Part shown: piece by piece, positions 6,614 through 8,690 of the stretch
Position numbering within the stretch: position 1 is the stretch's first letter
Layout of the letters: every line of letters begins with the position of its first letter
Assembly: GCA_022749905.1 (NCBI GenBank)
Contig: JAKIWU010000051.1
Coordinates: forward strand, 1-8,690
DNA: 8,690 nucleotides
Direction of reading: 5' to 3'
Origin: Thermoplasmata archaeon
GTDB lineage: Archaea > Thermoplasmatota > Thermoplasmata > Lutacidiplasmatales > UBA184
Position numbers and translations under genes: made by a program
Notes under the pieces: generated by a model
What the model was told of the DNA's origin: nothing
Seen by the model: only the letters and a program-made list of their open reading frames with translations
The model's database searches: none

Positions 6614-6664
6614 ACGCGATCCGCGAATCCCGGGGGCCCGACGGGATCGTTCCGGAATCCTTGG
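6614..6664. other. convergent intergenic gap
   Basis: Fifty-one bases separate two genes that end towards each other. I see no T run on either strand and no convincing hairpin, so termination signals here are not evident. Confidence 0.6.
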
Positions 6665-7681
6665 TTAGGCGGCTCGCTCGTAGACCCGAAACTCCCGCGT
6701 CAGCGAACGGTGCACGCGATCGGGCACGGAGACAACGCGTCGCCAGGGATCCGAGAGCGGGTCGGGACCCCCCGGCAGAACGGCGACCACACGCCCTCCC
6801 ACGCGGACCCGATCCGCCCAGATCGGTAGGACGCGGCGAACCAGGTCGGCTGCCTTCTCTCCGTGCGTGCCGGACGCTCGCCCGTAGGGAGGGTCCGTCA
6901 GGACGGCGTCGAGGGAGCCTGGCTCAATCGCGTCGGCTGCCTCCCCGGCGTCGGCCACGGTGAGGCGCCCCGCGTCCAGTCCCATGTGGGCAAGGTTCGC
7001 GATCGCGCCCCGGACCATCTCGGGGTCCCGGTCGACCCCTTCGACGCGCGCGCCGAGGAGTCCAGCCTGGATCAGGAGCGCTCCCGTTCCGACGAACGGG
7101 TCCGTGACGCGATCCCCCTCATGGAGGCGAGCGAGGTTGGCGGCCACGCGAGCGAGCCGGGGCGCAAGCGTCACGGGCTTCTGGTAGGGAAGACGTCGGT
7201 AGCGGGACGGGGAGAGGGCGTCCCGATCGATGGCAGCGATCTCCTCCCCGAACTTCCACGCTCCCCGGTTCGTTGTCGCGTAGAGGAAGCGCCGGTCCGG
7301 ACGCTCGAGGTCGATGTGTCCCCCACCGTTCCGCCACGCCCGAGCCCACAGCCCGAGCACGGGCTCCCCCGGTTCCTCCTCGGATCGCCCGACGTGACGG
7401 AAGGACGCTCCCACCGGATTCCGGGCGGATTCTGCGGCGATGCGGCCTTCGATCGCGGACGGGGTCGTCTCGGGCCATGGAAGGATCACCCGACGTGCGA
7501 GCGCGAGTCTCGTCCCCAGCTGTTTGGCGTCGGAATCCCCGTGGAGATGCACCGCGAGGCACCGCGGGAAGTACGGGACGTCACCGGCATCGAGGGTTCC
7601 TCCGAGGGCGGCAGCCGCTGCGTTCGCTTCGACGGATGCGAGCGGAAGGTTCTCCGCCGAAAGCTCCACATCGTAGCGCAT
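6665..7681 (-). CDS. trmG10: tRNA (guanine-10-N2)-methyltransferase, Trm-G10/Trm11 family
   Basis: This 338-residue protein is predicted to methylate N2 of guanosine 10 in tRNA using S-adenosylmethionine, giving m2G and possibly m2,2G. Residues 1 to about 130 form the N-terminal THUMP-containing region, ending in a GGGHIDLERPDRRFLYATTN segment typical of THUMP ends. The Rossmann-like methyltransferase follows: DPFVGTG (194-200) is the SAM-binding motif I, EGVDRD carries the acidic residue for the SAM ribose, and TDPPYG (262-267) is motif IV, the D/N-PPY catalytic motif of N-methyltransferases. Length and domain order match archaeal Trm-G10 (COG1041). The start is the ATG at 7681: the N-terminus MRYDVELSAENLPLA fits the family, whereas the longer open frame adds residues encoded inside the upstream gene. 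ATG overlaps that gene's TGA as TGATG, so translation is probably coupled. Confidence 0.93.
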   Translation of the reverse strand: MRYDVELSAENLPLASVEANAAAAALGGTLDAGDVPYFPRCLAVHLHGDSDAKQLGTRLALARRVILPWPETTPSAIEGRIAAESARNPVGASFRHVGRSEEEPGEPVLGLWARAWRNGGGHIDLERPDRRFLYATTNRGAWKFGEEIAAIDRDALSPSRYRRLPYQKPVTLAPRLARVAANLARLHEGDRVTDPFVGTGALLIQAGLLGARVEGVDRDPEMVRGAIANLAHMGLDAGRLTVADAGEAADAIEPGSLDAVLTDPPYGRASGTHGEKAADLVRRVLPIWADRVRVGGRVVAVLPGGPDPLSDPWRRVVSVPDRVHRSLTREFRVYERAA

Positions 7682-8220
7682 CACGGAGTCGCTCCCCCAA
7701 GCGAGTCGGCAACGAGCGCCCGGATCCGTTCGGTGTGGCTCCCATCCCAGAAACGCCGCGAGCATGCGCGGCACTCGAAGATGGGGCGTCCGTCTGCGAG
7801 GGTGCGTGGGGGAATCCCCAGGGCCTCCCCCTGTTCGGGAGTCCCCCCCCAGCGGACGAGAGAGGCGTTGCACTCCGGACACCGGTCGAAGGCCACCTGG
7901 TAGGAGAAGCCGGGGAATGCTCGTCGGACTTCCGCTAGCTGCTCGGAAATGCGAACGGTCCGCAGGAGGAACGCCCCCGGAGTCCGTGTCGCGAGCTCCC
8001 GGTCTCGCGTCAGGAGGGCGCGACCTTCCCGGAGAGCGCGAAGGCCGATCTCGTCGTCCTCCAAACCGCGTGCATACTCCGTGTCATGTCCGAGGAATCG
8101 CAGGTACCGCGCGAGCCGTCCGAGCATCGCGTCGACGAGCCAATGGGGAGCGTCGGCGCCCTCCTCCGGCGTGGTCCGCTCACCGGGCTCCATCGGCTCC
8201 ACCCGAGACTTCGCCAACAT
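7681..8220 (-). CDS. Mut7-C RNase domain protein (PIN-like fold with zinc ribbon, COG1656)
   Basis: This 179-residue protein is a predicted ribonuclease-type, soluble protein. WLVDAMLGRLARYLRFLGHDTEY (27-49) is the Mut7-C signature with acidic D30. LTRDREL, with D73, gives a second acidic site of the PIN-like fold. A four-Cys zinc ribbon follows: CPEC (C114, C117) and CRAC (C150, C153), then the family-typical FWDGSH (157-162). The family (COG1656, PF01927) has this exact layout; the RNA target is unknown. ATG 8220 is chosen over the ATG at 8193 because GGGAGG lies 4 bases upstream; the longer open frame is only antisense to the phosphohexomutase gene. The first 25 residues are variable and Glu/Pro-rich, so 8193 remains possible. 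It heads a two-gene operon with the tRNA methyltransferase, and both act on RNA. Confidence 0.9.
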   Translation of the reverse strand: MLAKSRVEPMEPGERTTPEEGADAPHWLVDAMLGRLARYLRFLGHDTEYARGLEDDEIGLRALREGRALLTRDRELATRTPGAFLLRTVRISEQLAEVRRAFPGFSYQVAFDRCPECNASLVRWGGTPEQGEALGIPPRTLADGRPIFECRACSRRFWDGSHTERIRALVADSLGGATP

Positions 8221-8225
8221 TATCC
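8217..8225 (+). promoter_or_regulatory. possible TATA-like element for the phosphohexomutase gene
   Basis: ACATTATCC is centred about 27 bases before GTG 8248, which would allow a leaderless start, and no Shine-Dalgarno sequence precedes that GTG. It overlaps the start codon of the divergent gene. The TATA match is weak. Confidence 0.35.
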
Positions 8226-8230
8226 CTCCC
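8225..8230 (-). promoter_or_regulatory. ribosome binding site of the Mut7-C gene
   Basis: On the minus strand GGGAGG ends 4 bases before ATG 8220, within a purine-rich run (GGGGGAGGGATA). It supports 8220 as the start and a transcript with a 5' leader, unlike the presumed leaderless gene opposite. Confidence 0.5.
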
Positions 8231-8247
8231 CCCATCCCTCGGCGGGC

Positions 8248-8690
8248 GTGCGCCTCTTCGGTACGAACGGCATCCGCGAGGTCGTCGGAGACCGGCTGAC
8301 GCCGGAGTTCGCCGTACGGGTCGCGACCTCGATCGGTGCTCTCCACCCTCCGGGGGCTCCGATCGCGTTGGGTTGGGACGGGAGGACCTCGAGCCCCGCG
8401 CTGGCCGATCTTGTCGGCGGGACCCTCGCGCTGATGGGCCATCACGTCGTCCGCCTCGGGGTCCTGCCGACCCCGGCCATTCAGTACAGCGTCCCCCGCC
8501 TCCGTGCCCAGCTCGGTGTCATCGTCACCGCATCGCACAACCCTCCCGAGTTCAACGGCCTCAAGTGCATAGCCGCCGACGGTCTCGAGATCGTTCGGTC
8601 GGAGGAGGAGCGCATCGAATCCTCCGTGGCCAAGGGGATCGCCCGTACCCCGTCGTTCGATCGGATGGGGGAGATCCATCACGACGATCA
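8248..8690 (+). CDS. glmM: phosphoglucosamine mutase / phosphohexomutase, N-terminal part (3' end outside window)
   Basis: The 147 visible codons cover domain 1 and its active site. The N-terminus RLFGTNGIRE matches the family start, GWDGRTSSPAL (42-52) is the conserved domain-1 loop, and TASHNPPEFNGLKCIA (94-109) is the active-site loop with phosphoserine S96. The enzyme moves phosphate between C6 and C1 of a hexose phosphate, most likely glucosamine-6-phosphate to glucosamine-1-phosphate on the route to UDP-N-acetylglucosamine. Phosphomannomutase or phosphoglucomutase activity cannot be excluded because the sugar-specificity loop is beyond the window. The close match to archaeal HNPPEFNG-(I/L)-KC sequences supports the GlmM-type assignment. 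GTG 8248 is the only start that gives the usual N-terminus. One oddity is Glu at position 11 where the family almost always has Gly (GIRG). It is divergent from the Mut7-C gene. Confidence 0.88.
   Translation, partial: MRLFGTNGIREVVGDRLTPEFAVRVATSIGALHPPGAPIALGWDGRTSSPALADLVGGTLALMGHHVVRLGVLPTPAIQYSVPRLRAQLGVIVTASHNPPEFNGLKCIAADGLEIVRSEEERIESSVAKGIARTPSFDRMGEIHHDD

Noticed and set aside
7682..7882. 67-residue N-terminal extension of the tRNA methyltransferase
   Set aside because: It lies within the Mut7-C gene in another phase and shows no family similarity; ATG 7681 fits the family start.
8221..8682. N-terminal extension of the Mut7-C protein on the minus strand
   Set aside because: It is antisense to the phosphohexomutase coding sequence and lacks motif content.
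1..8690. tRNA genes, rRNA, CRISPR repeats, insertion sequences or integrases
   Set aside because: Read through on both strands; no cloverleaf-like blocks, regularly spaced repeats, transposase motifs or terminal inverted repeats were recognised.

Overview
The window looks like a GC-rich archaeal chromosome segment. The archaeal signs are an archaeal-type phosphopantetheine adenylyltransferase, a Trm-G10-type tRNA methyltransferase, a Mut7-C/COG1656 protein, a small DUF2116-like zinc-ribbon membrane protein, and a phosphohexomutase whose active-site region resembles archaeal GlmM. Several genes also have a TATA-like element about 27-29 bases before the start codon, as in leaderless archaeal genes. 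The gene set fits a high-GC member of the Thermoplasmatota; this is inferred from protein recall, not from a search.

Layout. (1) Bases 1-3282, + strand: the 3' part of a GTPase-like gene, then, with an ATGA stop/start overlap, a 763-residue protein. Its N-terminal half resembles GTPase-associated (GAP1-like) domains and its C-terminal half is a long coiled coil with a basic tail. (2) Bases 3353-4664, + strand: the zinc-ribbon membrane protein, CoaD-type PPAT with an apparently degenerate extra C-terminal domain, and a 73-residue conserved-looking alpha/beta protein. (3) Bases 4731-6613, + strand: a 103-residue DUF5611-like protein behind the clearest promoter of the window, then a multi-membrane site-2 protease (M50) with an extracytoplasmic beta-rich tail. 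The protease reading frame seems to begin upstream of its first standard start codon. (4) Bases 6665-8220, - strand: a Mut7-C RNase-like protein and tRNA (guanine-10-N2) methyltransferase, joined by a TGATG overlap. (5) From 8248 to the end, + strand: the N-terminal part of a phosphoglucosamine/phosphohexomutase, divergent from the Mut7-C gene with only 27 bases between the starts.

Most of the window is housekeeping: coenzyme A synthesis, tRNA modification, RNA processing, sugar-phosphate metabolism and membrane proteolysis. The accessory and least understood part is the GTPase/GAP1-like coiled-coil pair at the left edge. It is the best candidate for an undescribed archaeal system, resembling the double-GTPase/GAP1 cassettes proposed as NTP-dependent conflict or signalling systems in bacteria. 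I found no tRNA, rRNA, CRISPR array, insertion sequence or integrase. No gene-free stretch exceeds 70 bases.
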